Positions 9,028 through 19,467 are shown, counted from the first letter of the stretch. The stretch is DNA of 64,000 nucleotides from Vibrio penaeicida (GCF_030689305.1 NZ_JAUYVM010000002.1:124001-188000); one strand, 5' to 3'. Numbers and translations: made by a program. Notes: a model not told the origin generated them from the sequence alone.

Positions 9028-9292
9028 ATCAATACTGACTCCTTAGTAAGTGAACTCGATATACGCAATGTGAAACTTTCCCAACTTTTATGCAATAAAT
9101 CAAGTAAGTGGAAGCGAATAACTTTTTGCAAAAAGAGACATGTGTAGAAGTTTGAAATAATTAATGATGCATTTGTCAATAATCAAATGTTAGAAAATTG
9201 TAAATTAATCTAAAGTGTCGTCGTATACTTAATAGTACTTTCGAACATTGAATGTACCAACATTGGTTTATTAGTCTGAATTTCCAAAGTAG

Positions 9293-9298
9293 AGGAGG
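9293..9298 (+). promoter_or_regulatory. Ribosome site that decides the chemoreceptor start
   Basis: AGGAGG ends five bases before ATG at 9304 but only two bases before the in-frame GTG at 9301. The ATG is therefore the likely start. Confidence 0.7.
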
Positions 9299-9303
9299 GA
9301 GTG

Positions 9304-11184
9304 ATGACAAGTTTTGCGCTCTCACAGAAGCAAAAAGTATGGATATACCTAGCAGCGCTGATGGTAGGTTTTGCTGGGTTATCGGTGTTTATTTCAATAA
9401 AAATCAGCTCGGTAACTCATCAGTATCAAAATCAGGGGTTTATTCACGAAGGCGTTGCCGAAATCGGTCAAACGCAAATCAGTTTATTGGATTTAGCGGC
9501 GCGCTTAAACAATATGACTGGAGAGCAGGTCGAAGAAATTAACGCCATGCTTGAAGATATCTCTCAAAAGGCATTGGGGAAAAAAGCGATGTTAGCTGAG
9601 GTTGGGCTGCACGATGGAGCGGAAAGCTTTGTTGAGTCTATTTCGGCGTATCAGGATGCATTGGCACCATGGTTAGCGATAAGGCAAGAGATGGGGTTTA
9701 ATGTTGATGATGGAAAACTGGGTGAATTAAAACAGCTAGCCAATACCATAGAGGCAAAGATTGCTGAAACCGGAATGGTGAGCATCAATTCCGATTTTCA
9801 GAATATGGTGAAGACGCAGCAAACTTATCTTTTGCAACCCAATGAAGAGAATCTAAAGTACTTCAACCGTGCGTTGGCAATGTTTATCAATATGTCAAAT
9901 TCATACGCAATGCTCGACTTATATGAAAAAGAAGTGGAGTTATTTAAAGCACATTCTGCTCGCGTCAGCGAATTATCCGTTGAACTAGAATCTGTCGAAG
10001 AATCACTCTTTCAAAGACAGAAAGATGTGCAAACTGTCGTTAGACAGCTAGGCGCGAAAATGAATGTGATCAGTACGGAGTATGGGCAGGCAGCGCAGCA
10101 AACGTCTTCTACAGTGCAACTTTCTACACTGATCGCTTGTTTCGTTTTAGCTCTGTTTACTTTGTTTATTTTTGTATCACAGAACATATCCATATCACGT
10201 GCGCTTAAAAAGGTAACGCAGATTCTCGAGCTTGTCTCCAGCGGGGATTTATCTCAGAGAATGCCCGTTTCGAACAACAAAAATGATGAGTTCAATCGCT
10301 TGGCACTCAATATTAATCAAGCGTGTGAAAACTTGGGTAAGTTGGTTAAAGGCGTGCAGCACAGCAGTAATGCGCTAGCATCTAACGCGAATGAATTGAA
10401 CTCTGGCTTGGATGATTTAGTGGCAAGTCAACACGATGTTGTGGGTCAAACTCAAGTATTGGCTTCGGCAACGGAGGAAGTAAGCGTTACTACGCAAGAA
10501 GTATCAAGTAGTCTGGATTTGGTGGTGCAAGTGAGTGAAAAATCCAGTGAGTCAGCACAAGAGGGTGCAACGATCATTACCAGCGCAATAGATTCAATTG
10601 AGGATATTGGGAAAATCCTCGGAAGTGCAGCGACTCACATCAATGCTCTTGAGGATGCTTCTTCAAAAGTGGATTCCGTTATGGATATTATCAATGGTAT
10701 CGCTGAGCAAACCAATTTGCTTGCGCTGAATGCAGCTATCGAAGCCGCTAGAGCGGGTGAGCAAGGCAGAGGTTTTGCCGTTGTTGCAGACGAGGTACGA
10801 AGCTTGGCCGTAAGAACTGTTGATGCTGTCGCCGAAATATCGGGTACGATTGAAACCATGAAAAAAGAGAGTGCTGAAGTGATTCAATACATTGGGCAGT
10901 CCGAATCGTCCATGCAGCAGGGGCGAGAAAAAGGCCATGAAGCGATGGAAGCATTGAAGTTGATTACCGAGCAAGTCAGCGAGGCTACGGAACAAACCGA
11001 GCGAATTTCATCATCGATTAAAGAGTTGGCAACCACCAGTCAATCCATGGCGGATAGCATGTCTCAAATATCCTCCTCAATGGGCACAATTGAAGAAAAT
11101 AATACCCAGCTTAGAGAGGCGAGCAGCCGAGTAGATGAACGATCTGGTGTATTAATTAAAGAATGCAATCAATTTGCAGTTTAG
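9304..11184 (+). CDS. Methyl-accepting chemotaxis protein
   Basis: 626 residues from the preferred ATG. One membrane segment near 12-32, a helical periplasmic sensor of about 220 residues, a second segment near 257-281, then a HAMP linker and the cytoplasmic signalling domain. The highly conserved hairpin tip ([20 protein letters not shown], then [18 protein letters not shown]) identifies it as a receptor that works with CheA/CheW. The all-helical ligand domain is not one I can tie to a ligand. There is no C-terminal CheR-docking pentapeptide. It lies between pflA/lpxR and pflB, a position that I recall for a receptor in V. cholerae too; no chemotaxis genes adjoin it. Confidence 0.93.
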   Translation: MTSFALSQKQKVWIYLAALMVGFAGLSVFISIKISSVTHQYQNQGFIHEGVAEIGQTQISLLDLAARLNNMTGEQVEEINAMLEDISQKALGKKAMLAEVGLHDGAESFVESISAYQDALAPWLAIRQEMGFNVDDGKLGELKQLANTIEAKIAETGMVSINSDFQNMVKTQQTYLLQPNEENLKYFNRALAMFINMSNSYAMLDLYEKEVELFKAHSARVSELSVELESVEESLFQRQKDVQTVVRQLGAKMNVISTEYGQAAQQTSSTVQLSTLIACFVLALFTLFIFVSQNISISRALKKVTQILELVSSGDLSQRMPVSNNKNDEFNRLALNINQACENLGKLVKGVQHSSNALASNANELNSGLDDLVASQHDVVGQTQVLASATEEVSVTTQEVSSSLDLVVQVSEKSSESAQEGATIITSAIDSIEDIGKILGSAATHINALEDASSKVDSVMDIINGIAEQTNLLALNAAIEAARAGEQGRGFAVVADEVRSLAVRTVDAVAEISGTIETMKKESAEVIQYIGQSESSMQQGREKGHEAMEALKLITEQVSEATEQTERISSSIKELATTSQSMADSMSQISSSMGTIEENNTQLREASSRVDERSGVLIKECNQFAV

Positions 11185-11234
11185 TCACTGCGTATATGTC
11201 ACTTGGGTATATGCCAATTGGAAACGCTATAAAA

Positions 11235-11268
11235 CAAAAAAGCCCCCGAATTTTCGGGGGCTTGTATT
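11235..11268. terminator. Terminator between the chemoreceptor and pflB
   Basis: AGCCCCCGAA (11241-11250) pairs with TTCGGGGGCT (11253-11262). On the minus strand it is followed by a long T-run (complement of 11235-11240), so it chiefly ends pflB; it can also end the chemoreceptor transcript. Confidence 0.85.
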
Positions 11269-11282
11269 TTAGAACTCAGTGA

Positions 11283-13559
11283 TTACAGAGATTCAGTGAA
11301 AGTACGAGCAATAACGTCTTTCTGCTGTTCAGTGGTCAGAGAGTTGAAACGAACAGCGTAGCCCGATACACGGATTGTTAGCTGAGGGTAGTTCTCTGGG
11401 TGCTTAACAGCATCTTCTAGCGTTTCACGGTTAAGAACATTCACGTTCAAGTGCTGTCCACCTTCAATGCCTGTTTCATGGTGGAAGTAACCATCCATTA
11501 GGCCAGCAAGGTTAGCACGTTGTGAATCTTCTTCTTTACCAAGTGCGTTTGGTACGATTGAGAATGTGTAAGAGATACCATCTTTCGCATCAGCAAACGG
11601 AAGTTTACCAACTGATGTTAGAGAGGCGACTGCACCTTTCTCGTCACGACCGTGCATTGGGTTAGCACCAGGAGCGAAAGGAGCACCGGCTTTACGACCG
11701 TCTGGTGTAGTACCTGTTTTCTTACCGTATACCACGTTAGAAGTGATAGTTAGGATAGATTGAGTTGGTACTGCATTTCGGTAAGTCTTAAGCTTACGGA
11801 TTTTCGCCATAAAGTTGGAAACAAGTTCACAAGCCATGTCATCAACACGTGAATCGTTGTTACCAAATTTCGGGTAATCGCCTTCGATTTCGAAATCGAT
11901 AGCAATGCCGTCTTCATCACGGATTGGTTTAACTTTAGTGTGCTTAATAGCAGACAGAGAATCAGCAGCAACAGAAAGACCAGCGATACCACAAGCCATA
12001 GTACGAAGAACGTCACGGTCATGAAGAGCCATAAGCGCTGCTTCGTAGCTGTACTTGTCGTGTGAGTAGTGGATAGCGTTTAGTGCTGTTACGTACTGTT
12101 TCGCTAGCCAATCCATTAGGTTGTCTAGACCTGCCCAAACTTTATCGAAGTCTAGGTACTCTTCAGTCATTGGTTCGCTCTTCGGACCAACCTGCATCTT
12201 CAGTTTCTCATCAACACCACCGTTGATAACGTAAAGAAGTGTTTTAGCGAGGTTTGCACGAGCACCAAAGAACTGCATGTGCTTACCGATGATCATTGGA
12301 GATACACAACATGCGATAGCGTAATCATCGTTGTTGAAGTCTGGACGCATTAGATCGTCATTTTCGTACTGTATAGAAGAAGTATCAATAGATACCTTCG
12401 CACAGAACTTCTTGAAGCCTTCAGGTAATTGCTCAGACCAAAGTACAGTGATGTTTGGCTCTGGAGAAGGTCCCATAGTGTATAGCGTATTTAGGAATCG
12501 GAAGTTAGTACGTGTAACCAACGTACGACCATCAATACCCATACCACCCATAGATTCTGTTGCCCAGATTGGGTCGCCAGAGAATAGCTCATCGTACTCA
12601 GGAGTACGTAGGAAGCGAACCATACGCAGCTTCATTACGAAGTGGTCGATCATTTCTTGAGCTTGTTCTTCTGTGATGATGCCTGCTGCAATATCGCGCT
12701 CAACGTACACATCAAGGAACGTAGAAGTACGACCGAGAGACATTGCTGCACCATTCTGAGACTTAACTGCCGCTAGGTAGCCAAAGTATGTCCACTGAAT
12801 CGCTTCTTGAGCAGTAGTCGCAGGAGCAGAAATATCATAGCCATATGAAGCAGCCATCTCTTTCAACTGACCTAGTGCGCGGTGTTGTTCCTGAATCTCT
12901 TCACGAAGTTGCATTGTCATTTGCAAATCTTCACCAGACTCAAGTTGATCTTGAGTAGAGTGGAATTGAGCAACCTTGTCTTTGATTAGGAAATCTACGC
13001 CGTACAGTGCAACACGACGGTAATCACCGATGATACGACCACGACCGTATGCATCAGGAAGACCGGTTAGAACACCAGACTTACGACACTTTAGGATGTC
13101 TGGAGAGTAGACATCAAAAACACCTTGGTTGTGTGTTTTGCGGTATTCCGAGTAGATTTTAGAAACTTGCGGGTCAAGAGTGCGACCGTATGCTTTACAA
13201 GAACCTTCGATCATACGTACGCCGCCATTAGGCATGATTGCACGTTTAAGCGGAGCTTCTGTTTGAAGACCTACGATAGTCTCAAGATCTTTATTGATGT
13301 AACCAGCATCGTGTGACGTGATGGTAGAGATAACAGAAGTATCGAAATCAACAGGAGCGTGAGTGCTGTTTTCTAGCTTAATGCCTTCCATTACTTTAGC
13401 CCAAAGCGTGTTTGTTGCTTCAGTGCCTTCAGATACTAGGAAAGATTCGTCGCCTTCATATGGCGTATAGTTCTTTTGAATGAAATCACGAATGTTAACT
13501 TCGTTTTGCCAGTCACCTTTAGCAAAACCTTCCCAAGCTTTAGCAAATTGCTCTGCCAT
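11283..13559 (-). CDS. pflB: Formate C-acetyltransferase (pyruvate formate-lyase)
   Basis: 758 residues, close to E. coli PflB (760). The active-site pair Cys417-Cys418 sits in ACCVSPM, and the glycyl radical is Gly733 in [10 protein letters not shown] near the C-terminus. It cleaves pyruvate with CoA to acetyl-CoA and formate in anaerobic growth and is activated by PflA (7116-7856). No focA-like formate channel is found beside it. Its stop is followed by a strong terminator, and the 270 bases upstream hold a degenerate FNR-like site. The ribosome site is AAAGGTAGG a few bases before the ATG. Confidence 0.97.
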   Translation of the reverse strand: MAEQFAKAWEGFAKGDWQNEVNIRDFIQKNYTPYEGDESFLVSEGTEATNTLWAKVMEGIKLENSTHAPVDFDTSVISTITSHDAGYINKDLETIVGLQTEAPLKRAIMPNGGVRMIEGSCKAYGRTLDPQVSKIYSEYRKTHNQGVFDVYSPDILKCRKSGVLTGLPDAYGRGRIIGDYRRVALYGVDFLIKDKVAQFHSTQDQLESGEDLQMTMQLREEIQEQHRALGQLKEMAASYGYDISAPATTAQEAIQWTYFGYLAAVKSQNGAAMSLGRTSTFLDVYVERDIAAGIITEEQAQEMIDHFVMKLRMVRFLRTPEYDELFSGDPIWATESMGGMGIDGRTLVTRTNFRFLNTLYTMGPSPEPNITVLWSEQLPEGFKKFCAKVSIDTSSIQYENDDLMRPDFNNDDYAIACCVSPMIIGKHMQFFGARANLAKTLLYVINGGVDEKLKMQVGPKSEPMTEEYLDFDKVWAGLDNLMDWLAKQYVTALNAIHYSHDKYSYEAALMALHDRDVLRTMACGIAGLSVAADSLSAIKHTKVKPIRDEDGIAIDFEIEGDYPKFGNNDSRVDDMACELVSNFMAKIRKLKTYRNAVPTQSILTITSNVVYGKKTGTTPDGRKAGAPFAPGANPMHGRDEKGAVASLTSVGKLPFADAKDGISYTFSIVPNALGKEEDSQRANLAGLMDGYFHHETGIEGGQHLNVNVLNRETLEDAVKHPENYPQLTIRVSGYAVRFNSLTTEQQKDVIARTFTESL

Positions 13560-13827
13560 GACATACCTACCTTTTTAGTAGCAAAAAAACCGTACTGTCT
13601 TCGCCGTTGAGCCAGCTATCCTTTTCTTAAGGAGCAGTACACTCTAATTAATAACAATATGAATAGTCTCGATTTTTCTTCATGAAACCATGCATGTTGC
13701 TACTGGTTATTCATTTTTATCTACAATTTGAAAAGTGCTTTCTTTTTTCTTCGTGTCTTAGAATAGGCTAAAAAATTTTTGCAAACCTTAAACTAAATCA
13801 ATAAATATCAAAAAAAGTTGATAAAAA
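13560..13827 (-). promoter_or_regulatory. pflB leader and promoter region
   Basis: This AT-rich stretch has no gene. On the minus strand it includes TTGATATTTATTGA (13798-13811), which matches 8 of 10 fixed positions of the FNR box TTGAT-N4-ATCAA, in keeping with anaerobic induction of pflB. The distance to the gene (about 240 bases) would mean a long leader, as is known for E. coli pfl. Confidence 0.35.
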
Positions 13828-13852
13828 GTGGGTGACAAAGCTTGTCACCCAC
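13822..13852 (-). terminator. Terminator of the DUF3360-like transporter gene
   Basis: GTGGGTGACAA (13828-13838) and TTGTCACCCAC (13842-13852) form an 11-bp perfect stem with a three-base loop, followed on the minus strand by TTTTT. It lies 14 bases after the stop of the gene at 13866. Confidence 0.85.
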
Positions 13853-13865
13853 AAAATATTTTAAT

Positions 13866-15410
13866 TTATAACCAAGATGTAAGCCCGTATTGGCTTTCTA
13901 GCATACCAACTGCCAGCATAGCAATTAAGCAAATAATGAGTACACCACCAGGGATCACAACTCTGTCTATAAAAGAAAGTTTCTTTGAGCGCTCTTTGTC
14001 ACCAATAAGGCCGTTGTTGTCTAGCAACATAGTGATTGCCCATGCAAGTACTGGGTTAACAACTGCGCTGCCAAATATACAGATACCAGCAGCTTGTGAG
14101 TCTTTGGTGTCTTTAACCATTTGCATGCCTGCTTCAAGAAGCGGAAGGAATACACCTACTAACAGCGCTACTCGCATAACTGGGGGCCAAACCGCTACAT
14201 CCATTGGGAAACCAAGTATGGCAACAATGATACACAGTGAGCCAAGCAAAATCGCACCAGCAGGAATTGGACGTTTAGCAATGGCGGCTGGGATCATGTA
14301 AGTACCCCATGAAGAAGTGATGTTACCGCCACCGACTGCTGTACCAACCATTTGGCGAACCGAACACATGGTCATGGTGTCATCGACATCCATCAGTACT
14401 CTGTTTGTACGTTTTGGGTAGTTCAATTCTTGGAAAATTCGGTGTCCAAGGAAGTCTGGTGACCACATCGCAACGGCTAGAATGGCGAAAGGCAACGAAG
14501 CAATAAAGTGCTGCATGGTAGGTAAGCCTAATTGCCAACCTGTTTCTGTGCTTCCCCACCAATAAACAGGGTTTAGGTTAGGTAAGCCCATTTCTGTTTC
14601 AAATCTAAGGTCGAAACTTGCTCCCAGTGCGAGTGCAATCACTAAACCGACAGCAGCGCACACCGGTATGGCTAACCAGCGCATGTTGATTTTCGCAAGA
14701 AACGCATAAATAACGATGGTGACAGCTAACACAACTAAACCGACGTAACCCATGCTACCAGCGGCAACATCTGCCGACTGTAGGCCTGTCGCCCAGCTTT
14801 GAATAGAACCAATTTGGCTCATGGTTCCAGTAAAGCCGAGGAATATGAGTAAGCCACCAGCGGTGCCTTCCGAGGTGAGGTTAACCAGTTTTGAACCTCC
14901 CTTGAAATAGCTGAGAAGGAGACCAAAGACACCAAGAAGAATTGCTAGAGCAAGAGGGTGAGCACCGGCAAGAGCAATCGTACCGATTAGTGGAATCATT
15001 GGACCGTGGTTACCGGCTAAGTTTGCCCTAGGGTTTATAAATCCAGATGCCAGAATACAAAATAGAAGGGCAGGAATAAGCATTTCTACTCGTGCGACTT
15101 CAATGGCAAACTCTTTACCGAGATTAACATGATCCCAAGCAGCAGTAAGACCGTCTGCCCATGACATCATTACGGCTGAGTACATTGCAATAATGCCAAT
15201 GGTGCCCGCTAATGCAGGGACCAGATCTTCAAGCTCAAATCGAAAGTCGCGACCTGGAAGGTTCAAACCGTAGCGGCGAGGCTTCATGATTTGAAGCTCG
15301 TGATCTAGATAATCGGAACGATTGTCGAATTCTGAAGCTGGTCTATGCAGTTCGCTATAGCTTTTTTCATCTATTGCGTCTGAGTTGTCTTTATGGACGG
15401 CGTCGGACAT
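13866..15410 (-). CDS. Multi-pass membrane protein, DUF3360-like (NCS2-type fold)
   Basis: 514 residues with a hydrophilic N-terminus of about 60 residues and roughly 11-13 membrane segments after that. Its general pattern (NHGPMIPLIGTIALAGAHPL, NLTSEGTAGGLLIF and, near the end, a Ser/Thr/Gly-rich break) resembles the nucleobase/sulfate transporter superfamily (NCS2, SulP). I believe it belongs to DUF3360, a family of about this length found mainly in Vibrio and relatives. The substrate is unknown. It is a monocistronic gene with its own terminator; a near-consensus FNR site lies about 190 bases upstream. Confidence 0.6.
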   Translation of the reverse strand: MSDAVHKDNSDAIDEKSYSELHRPASEFDNRSDYLDHELQIMKPRRYGLNLPGRDFRFELEDLVPALAGTIGIIAMYSAVMMSWADGLTAAWDHVNLGKEFAIEVARVEMLIPALLFCILASGFINPRANLAGNHGPMIPLIGTIALAGAHPLALAILLGVFGLLLSYFKGGSKLVNLTSEGTAGGLLIFLGFTGTMSQIGSIQSWATGLQSADVAAGSMGYVGLVVLAVTIVIYAFLAKINMRWLAIPVCAAVGLVIALALGASFDLRFETEMGLPNLNPVYWWGSTETGWQLGLPTMQHFIASLPFAILAVAMWSPDFLGHRIFQELNYPKRTNRVLMDVDDTMTMCSVRQMVGTAVGGGNITSSWGTYMIPAAIAKRPIPAGAILLGSLCIIVAILGFPMDVAVWPPVMRVALLVGVFLPLLEAGMQMVKDTKDSQAAGICIFGSAVVNPVLAWAITMLLDNNGLIGDKERSKKLSFIDRVVIPGGVLIICLIAMLAVGMLESQYGLTSWL

Positions 15411-15598
15411 AGAATCCTCGTTTTCTTAAAGTTAGTAATTCTTCAAAGCGATGAATTGGAGAAAAGATATCACCATTCATCAATCTAATTAGTAGCACGA
15501 AATAATTGAGCTAGTTTGGCATAATATGAAACTAAATTTCGGACTAATTTCTTGTTTTTTCGTTTAATGCGAGTTTATCAACAGCCGCTTTTGAATGA

Positions 15599-15612
15599 TT
15601 GATCTTGATCAC
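15599..15612. promoter_or_regulatory. FNR-like binding site
   Basis: TTGATCTTGATCAC matches the FNR consensus TTGAT-N4-ATCAA at 9 of 10 fixed positions. It lies 189 bases upstream of the DUF3360-like gene and about 340 bases upstream of the lipoprotein gene, so either could be its target. Confidence 0.4.
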
Positions 15613-15876
15613 TTTAAGGCTAAAGATGAAATAAAATTACAATACGGCGGTGTAAGCATGAGAGGCAGGACAGAATACGTAAGTTGGTTACGTTTATTTT
15701 TGGAAATATACAAAATTTGCGAAGCACCTATCAGGTCGACTTGTAAAAACATGATTCCTATCAATAAGGTCATGAGAAATCAGATGAATTGACCATTTTC
15801 AGTACGATAAAAACGTTTTTAAAAATCCGTTTTTGCGCTTTTTTTGTATTAAACCTAAAGAGTTAAAAAACATGGC

Positions 15877-15904
15877 TTGGTTTTTGCTTTTATGTCCTTA
15901 TAAA
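15877..15904 (+). promoter_or_regulatory. Probable sigma70 promoter of the lipoprotein gene
   Basis: TTGGTT (15877-15882), 16-base spacer, TATAAA (15899-15904). Confidence 0.4.
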
Positions 15905-15919
15905 GAGAAATGAACTTTC

Positions 15920-15939
15920 AGTGGCAATAGGTTGCCACT
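15920..15939 (+). repeat. Leader hairpin before the lipoprotein gene
   Basis: AGTGGCAA (15920-15927) and TTGCCACT (15932-15939) form an 8-bp stem that ends just before the ribosome site (GGGGA, about 15942). It may stabilise the leader or tune translation. Confidence 0.45.
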
Positions 15940-15953
15940 TTTGGGGATAAAGA

Positions 15954-17468
15954 ATGAACAAGATGAAGTACAGCGCCATTATTGTCGCCTCATTGGTGGC
16001 ATTGTCTGGTTGCGGCTCAGAGAGCAAAAGCAGCACGGGTAGTAATAGCAAGCCACCAACACCTCCAGCCCCTGAGCCTACTCCACCCCCAGCACCAACA
16101 ATCTACAACTGGCAACTTGTTAATCTGCGGTCAGAAGTGCCTAGTTCAGCAAATGCCGATTGTGCAGTTTACGCGATAGACACGAATGACAATTCAAAGC
16201 GCATCTATGCATACCGTGCTACACAAAATGTAGTGACATCGATACATAATTCGATTGGTAAACTGGTAAAAGAACTAGCCCCCAACGCTTACGGTACGGT
16301 AAGTATTAACTATGACGACATTCCAGCGAATGGATATGTCACCGTTGAAGAAGTGGATGGGTTAATCGGTTCAGGAAGAGCACTGTATTCTTATTCTGTT
16401 GAAAAACCATTTATAAATAATATGGTCTTCAACTTGCGTAAACCTGGCGCATACTCTTGTTATTCAACCGGAGAAGCGCTCCCCTCTTCAATCACTCCAG
16501 ACACAAACGCGGGTATTACGGTTAATGCCCCTGCATCTAAATACGTGCAATCAAGCTACATTGATAAGAGCGTTTCTGGTGCTGTGGCAACATTTCCAAA
16601 CAAAATTCCTGTTATCGCGCCAATTCCGGCGACTGAAAAAATTCTACTCACACAGTATGAAACCTACACAAGTTCTCAGGCGCTAGATTTACGGAATTAT
16701 GCGTTTGTTGGTGGTGACTTCGCACATAATCAGAACACTCACCCCGATAACAAAACGGTTACGCTTTCCGACACCAATTTAGTCCAGCCAGGTATAAGCT
16801 TTACGGACTTAACCTTATCTAGTGGAAACGAGATAGAAGTATCTCACAATGGGCATCTTTATCAGTGGCAGCCAATCTATCAGTCAAGCACAAACTTTTC
16901 ATTTGTTGATGGAAATGGTCCATTCAGCACATGGGCAATGAAAATCAACGGCACAACAACTAACGGGTCTTGGGCGTATAAAGGAATGTATTCTGTTAAT
17001 TCAACCGCAAAGACTATCACTCCCCCAACTCTGACTAATTTTGCAGCGTCTGTTACGACATCTAACTGTAGTGGTACACGCTGTGTAGAAAGCCAAGGGT
17101 ATACCGCTTCAAATTACAACATCCAGCGTGTTCATGTCCGCTCCAATACGTCGGATGGAAGCAACTATTACCAAACGATTATTTCAATGCCTCGTAGTAC
17201 TCAGGTATTGATGGAGAGCAAGTATTCAGCGTTATCTCCATCTTCTTCCAATAGAATAGAAATCGGGCTGGGATCATTGAGTGAGACAAGCACTGCTATG
17301 ACTCAGCACTTTATGTCCAACTTTATTGATGTCCAAAATCTGGCGTCAGGTACGGCGAGTAACAACTTCGACGTAAATGGTCCGGTAATACAGCCTTCAT
17401 CTGAAAAGACACGCTATATTTCGTTAATGGGTAAAACAAGTATTACGATCTCGAATAGCGTGAACTAA
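15954..17468 (+). CDS. Secreted lipoprotein of unknown function
   Basis: 504 residues. A lipoprotein signal peptide ends in LSGC with the lipid-bearing Cys20; residue +2 is Gly, which favours the outer membrane. A Ser/Gly then Pro-rich linker (about 22-50, with PPAPEPTPPPAPT) spaces the body from the membrane. The body is rich in Ser, Thr, Asn and aromatic residues, like beta-sandwich surface proteins, with a Cys pair in NCSGTRC near residue 370. I recognise no catalytic motif and do not name a family. It is expressed alone: promoter and leader hairpin before it, terminator after. Confidence 0.8.
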   Translation: MNKMKYSAIIVASLVALSGCGSESKSSTGSNSKPPTPPAPEPTPPPAPTIYNWQLVNLRSEVPSSANADCAVYAIDTNDNSKRIYAYRATQNVVTSIHNSIGKLVKELAPNAYGTVSINYDDIPANGYVTVEEVDGLIGSGRALYSYSVEKPFINNMVFNLRKPGAYSCYSTGEALPSSITPDTNAGITVNAPASKYVQSSYIDKSVSGAVATFPNKIPVIAPIPATEKILLTQYETYTSSQALDLRNYAFVGGDFAHNQNTHPDNKTVTLSDTNLVQPGISFTDLTLSSGNEIEVSHNGHLYQWQPIYQSSTNFSFVDGNGPFSTWAMKINGTTTNGSWAYKGMYSVNSTAKTITPPTLTNFAASVTTSNCSGTRCVESQGYTASNYNIQRVHVRSNTSDGSNYYQTIISMPRSTQVLMESKYSALSPSSSNRIEIGLGSLSETSTAMTQHFMSNFIDVQNLASGTASNNFDVNGPVIQPSSEKTRYISLMGKTSITISNSVN

Positions 17469-17501
17469 CGCATTTTTGACGTCACAAAAATTAACTTTTA
17501 A

Positions 17502-17527
17502 GAGCCTCATTAAAGAGGCTCTTTTTA
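17502..17527 (+). terminator. Terminator of the lipoprotein gene
   Basis: AGAGCCTC (17502-17509) pairs with GAGGCTCT (17516-17523), followed by TTTTT. Confidence 0.85.
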
Positions 17528-17565
17528 CATCATTATCCAGATTTACCGATGATAAAGTCTGGTCG

Positions 17566-17583
17566 ATGAATACTTATTCAGTT
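17566..17583 (+). promoter_or_regulatory. ARG box (ArgR operator) before the amino-acid importer
   Basis: The core TGAATACTTATTCA (17568-17581) is a perfect TGAAT-N4-ATTCA ARG box. A second, weaker site with a TGAAT half at 17593 follows, as expected for ArgR, which binds paired boxes. It lies about 130 bases before the ATPase gene, fitting arginine-dependent repression of the operon. Confidence 0.65.
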
Positions 17584-17711
17584 ATATTGTCTGAATAATG
17601 AAAATTTCAAAGTTAATAATATGTTGCAAGAAGGTTTCTTGAATGCTAGCTTGTAACACAATTAGAGGTCGGAGTACCTTGCAGTCGGAAAAATACAGGG
17701 AGTAAAAGCGC

Positions 17712-18482
17712 ATGAAGGATGTAACCGCGCTGGATATAAAAGAACTGCACAAAACATTCGGACAGAACGAAGTTTTAAAAGGCATTTCACTAGAAGCCCA
17801 TAAAGGGGACGTAATTTCAATTATCGGCTCTTCCGGTTCAGGAAAGAGTACCTTCCTTAGATGTATCAACCTACTTGAGACGCCTACTGCTGGCGAAATA
17901 TGGGTTAACGGCGAGTTGATCCAAATGAAGCAAAATCGTCGTGGCGAATCTTTACCCGCAAATGAAAAGCAAGTGCAACGAATCCGTTCTCGTTTAGCCA
18001 TGGTTTTTCAAGGGTTTAATCTATGGTCACACATGACAGTTTTAGAGAACGTTATGGAAGCGCCTGTTCATGTGTTGGGTGTGCCAAAAGCGGAAGCGAA
18101 AGAAAAGGCAGAAGAACTGCTGAAGAAAGTGGGTCTCTACGAGCGTAAAGATTATTATCCTGGTCATCTCTCTGGTGGGCAACAACAGCGTGCGGCAATT
18201 GCAAGGGCACTCGCTGTGGATCCAGAAGTTATGTTATTTGATGAGCCGACGTCGGCACTAGATCCGGAGCTTGTTGGTGAAGTGTTGGGGGTTATGCGTG
18301 ATCTCGCGGAAGAGGGCAGAACCATGCTTGTCGTCACACATGAAATGGCTTTTGCTCGCGATGTTTCTAATCATGTCATGTTTTTGCATCAAGGCTTGGT
18401 GGAAGAACAGGGAGATCCATCTAAACTATTTACAAACCCTGAATCCGAAAGGCTTCAGCAGTTTATATCTTCAATTTACTAA
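17712..18482 (+). CDS. Amino-acid ABC transporter ATPase (HisP/AotP type)
   Basis: 256 residues, the normal length for polar amino-acid importers. Walker A GSSGSGKST near 38-46, Q-loop VFQGFNLW, signature LSGGQQQR, Walker B VMLFDEPTSALD and the switch histidine in VVTHEMAFA are all present. It powers uptake through the two permeases encoded at 19468 and 20213. The closest relatives are HisP of E. coli/Salmonella and AotP of Pseudomonas, i.e. arginine, ornithine, lysine or histidine. The ARG box upstream favours arginine/ornithine. It is first in a four-gene operon in the order ATPase, binding protein, permease, permease. The start at 17712 follows CAGGGAG at a good distance. Confidence 0.93.
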   Translation: MKDVTALDIKELHKTFGQNEVLKGISLEAHKGDVISIIGSSGSGKSTFLRCINLLETPTAGEIWVNGELIQMKQNRRGESLPANEKQVQRIRSRLAMVFQGFNLWSHMTVLENVMEAPVHVLGVPKAEAKEKAEELLKKVGLYERKDYYPGHLSGGQQQRAAIARALAVDPEVMLFDEPTSALDPELVGEVLGVMRDLAEEGRTMLVVTHEMAFARDVSNHVMFLHQGLVEEQGDPSKLFTNPESERLQQFISSIY

Positions 18483-18577
18483 GCATTGTTTGCTTAAGTA
18501 TTGATTTAAGAATAATTGGTCATTAAGCACCAAAGTAAGTAAACACAATATTTGAAACCATTCACAGGAGTATGGAA

Positions 18578-19345
18578 ATGAAAAAATGGTTACTCGCTGC
18601 AACTTTAGCAGCTACGGCTATTGCTGGTACTGTTCAAGCAAAGGATTGGAAGACAGTACGTTTTGGAATTGAAGGCGCTTATCCTCCGTTTAGTTGGACG
18701 GAAGCTGATGGTTCTTTGAAGGGCTTTGATGTGGATATGGCCAATGCTCTATGTAAAGAGATGGCTGTGAAATGTAAAATCGTTCCACAAGACTGGGATG
18801 GTATTATTCCTTCGCTTCTCGCTCGCAAATACGATGCGATCATTGCGGCAATGTCGATCACTGAAGAACGTAAAAAGAAAATCGATTTCACTGGTAAATA
18901 CGCACTGATTCCAAACAAATTCATTGCTAAAAAAGGTGCAAATATTAATTTTGACAACCTTGATGGTGTGAAGATTGGTGTTCAGCGTGCCACAACGCAC
19001 GACAAATACCTAACAGATAACTACAAGGCTGTTGAGATTGTACGTTACGGCTCATTTGATGAGGCCTACTTAGATTTAGCAAATGGGCGAATCGCATCGG
19101 TTTTGGGTGATGCATCTGCACTTGAAGAAGGCGTGCTTAACAAAGACGGTGGGGAAGCATATGAGTTTGTGGGTCCTTCGCTAACCGATCCTAAGTGGTT
19201 TGGTGATGGCTTTGGTATCGCGGTTCGCAAACAAGATAAAGATCTTACAGCTAAACTTGATAAAGCAATCAAGTCTCTACGCGAGAAAGGCATTTATCAA
19301 GATATTGCTGCTAAATACTTCAACTATGACGTATACGGCGATTAA
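18578..19345 (+). CDS. Periplasmic basic amino-acid binding protein
   Basis: 255 residues from ATG 18578, which lies seven bases after AGGAG (18566-18570); the ATG at 18572 is too close to that site. A signal peptide ends at VQA. The mature protein has the family hallmarks of ArgT/HisJ/AotJ: FGIEGAYPPFSW, GFDVDMANALC, QDWDGIIPSLLARKYDAIIA with MSITEERKKKIDFTGKY. The DWDG-IPSL and SIT-x-ER elements form the ligand pocket for positively charged amino acids. It delivers the ligand to the permease pair downstream. The ARG box at 17566 argues for arginine or ornithine. A 122-base gap to the next gene may hold a structure that makes this protein more abundant than the permeases. Confidence 0.93.
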   Translation: MKKWLLAATLAATAIAGTVQAKDWKTVRFGIEGAYPPFSWTEADGSLKGFDVDMANALCKEMAVKCKIVPQDWDGIIPSLLARKYDAIIAAMSITEERKKKIDFTGKYALIPNKFIAKKGANINFDNLDGVKIGVQRATTHDKYLTDNYKAVEIVRYGSFDEAYLDLANGRIASVLGDASALEEGVLNKDGGEAYEFVGPSLTDPKWFGDGFGIAVRKQDKDLTAKLDKAIKSLREKGIYQDIAAKYFNYDVYGD

Positions 19346-19467
19346 TTTCCGCTTTTCTCTTCAATAAAGAAGATTAGACGACAAAAGCAGGGGCTTTTCA
19401 GCCTCTGCTACTTCAAAAAAACGGTCTTATTTTTTCTTCTCAGCTCGTTGTATTACTGGATGTAAAT

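Larger units (their letters stand above)
15411..15953. other. Intergenic region between the DUF3360-like gene and the lipoprotein
   Basis: 543 bases with divergent promoters and no credible gene. A 65-codon frame at 15595-15792 starts with TTG, lacks a ribosome site and overlaps the FNR-like box, so I leave it out. The right end carries a plausible sigma70 promoter and a leader hairpin for the lipoprotein gene. Confidence 0.5.

Noticed and set aside
9028..9303. Flagellar sigma28 promoter for the chemoreceptor
   Set aside because: A TAAAG occurs near 9212 but nothing like GCCGATAA follows at the right distance.
13828..14301. 157-codon plus-strand frame at the end of the DUF3360-like gene
   Set aside because: Antisense shadow that also reads through the terminator.
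15595..15792. 65-codon plus-strand frame before the lipoprotein gene
   Set aside because: TTG start, no ribosome site, covers an FNR-like box, and composition does not look coding.
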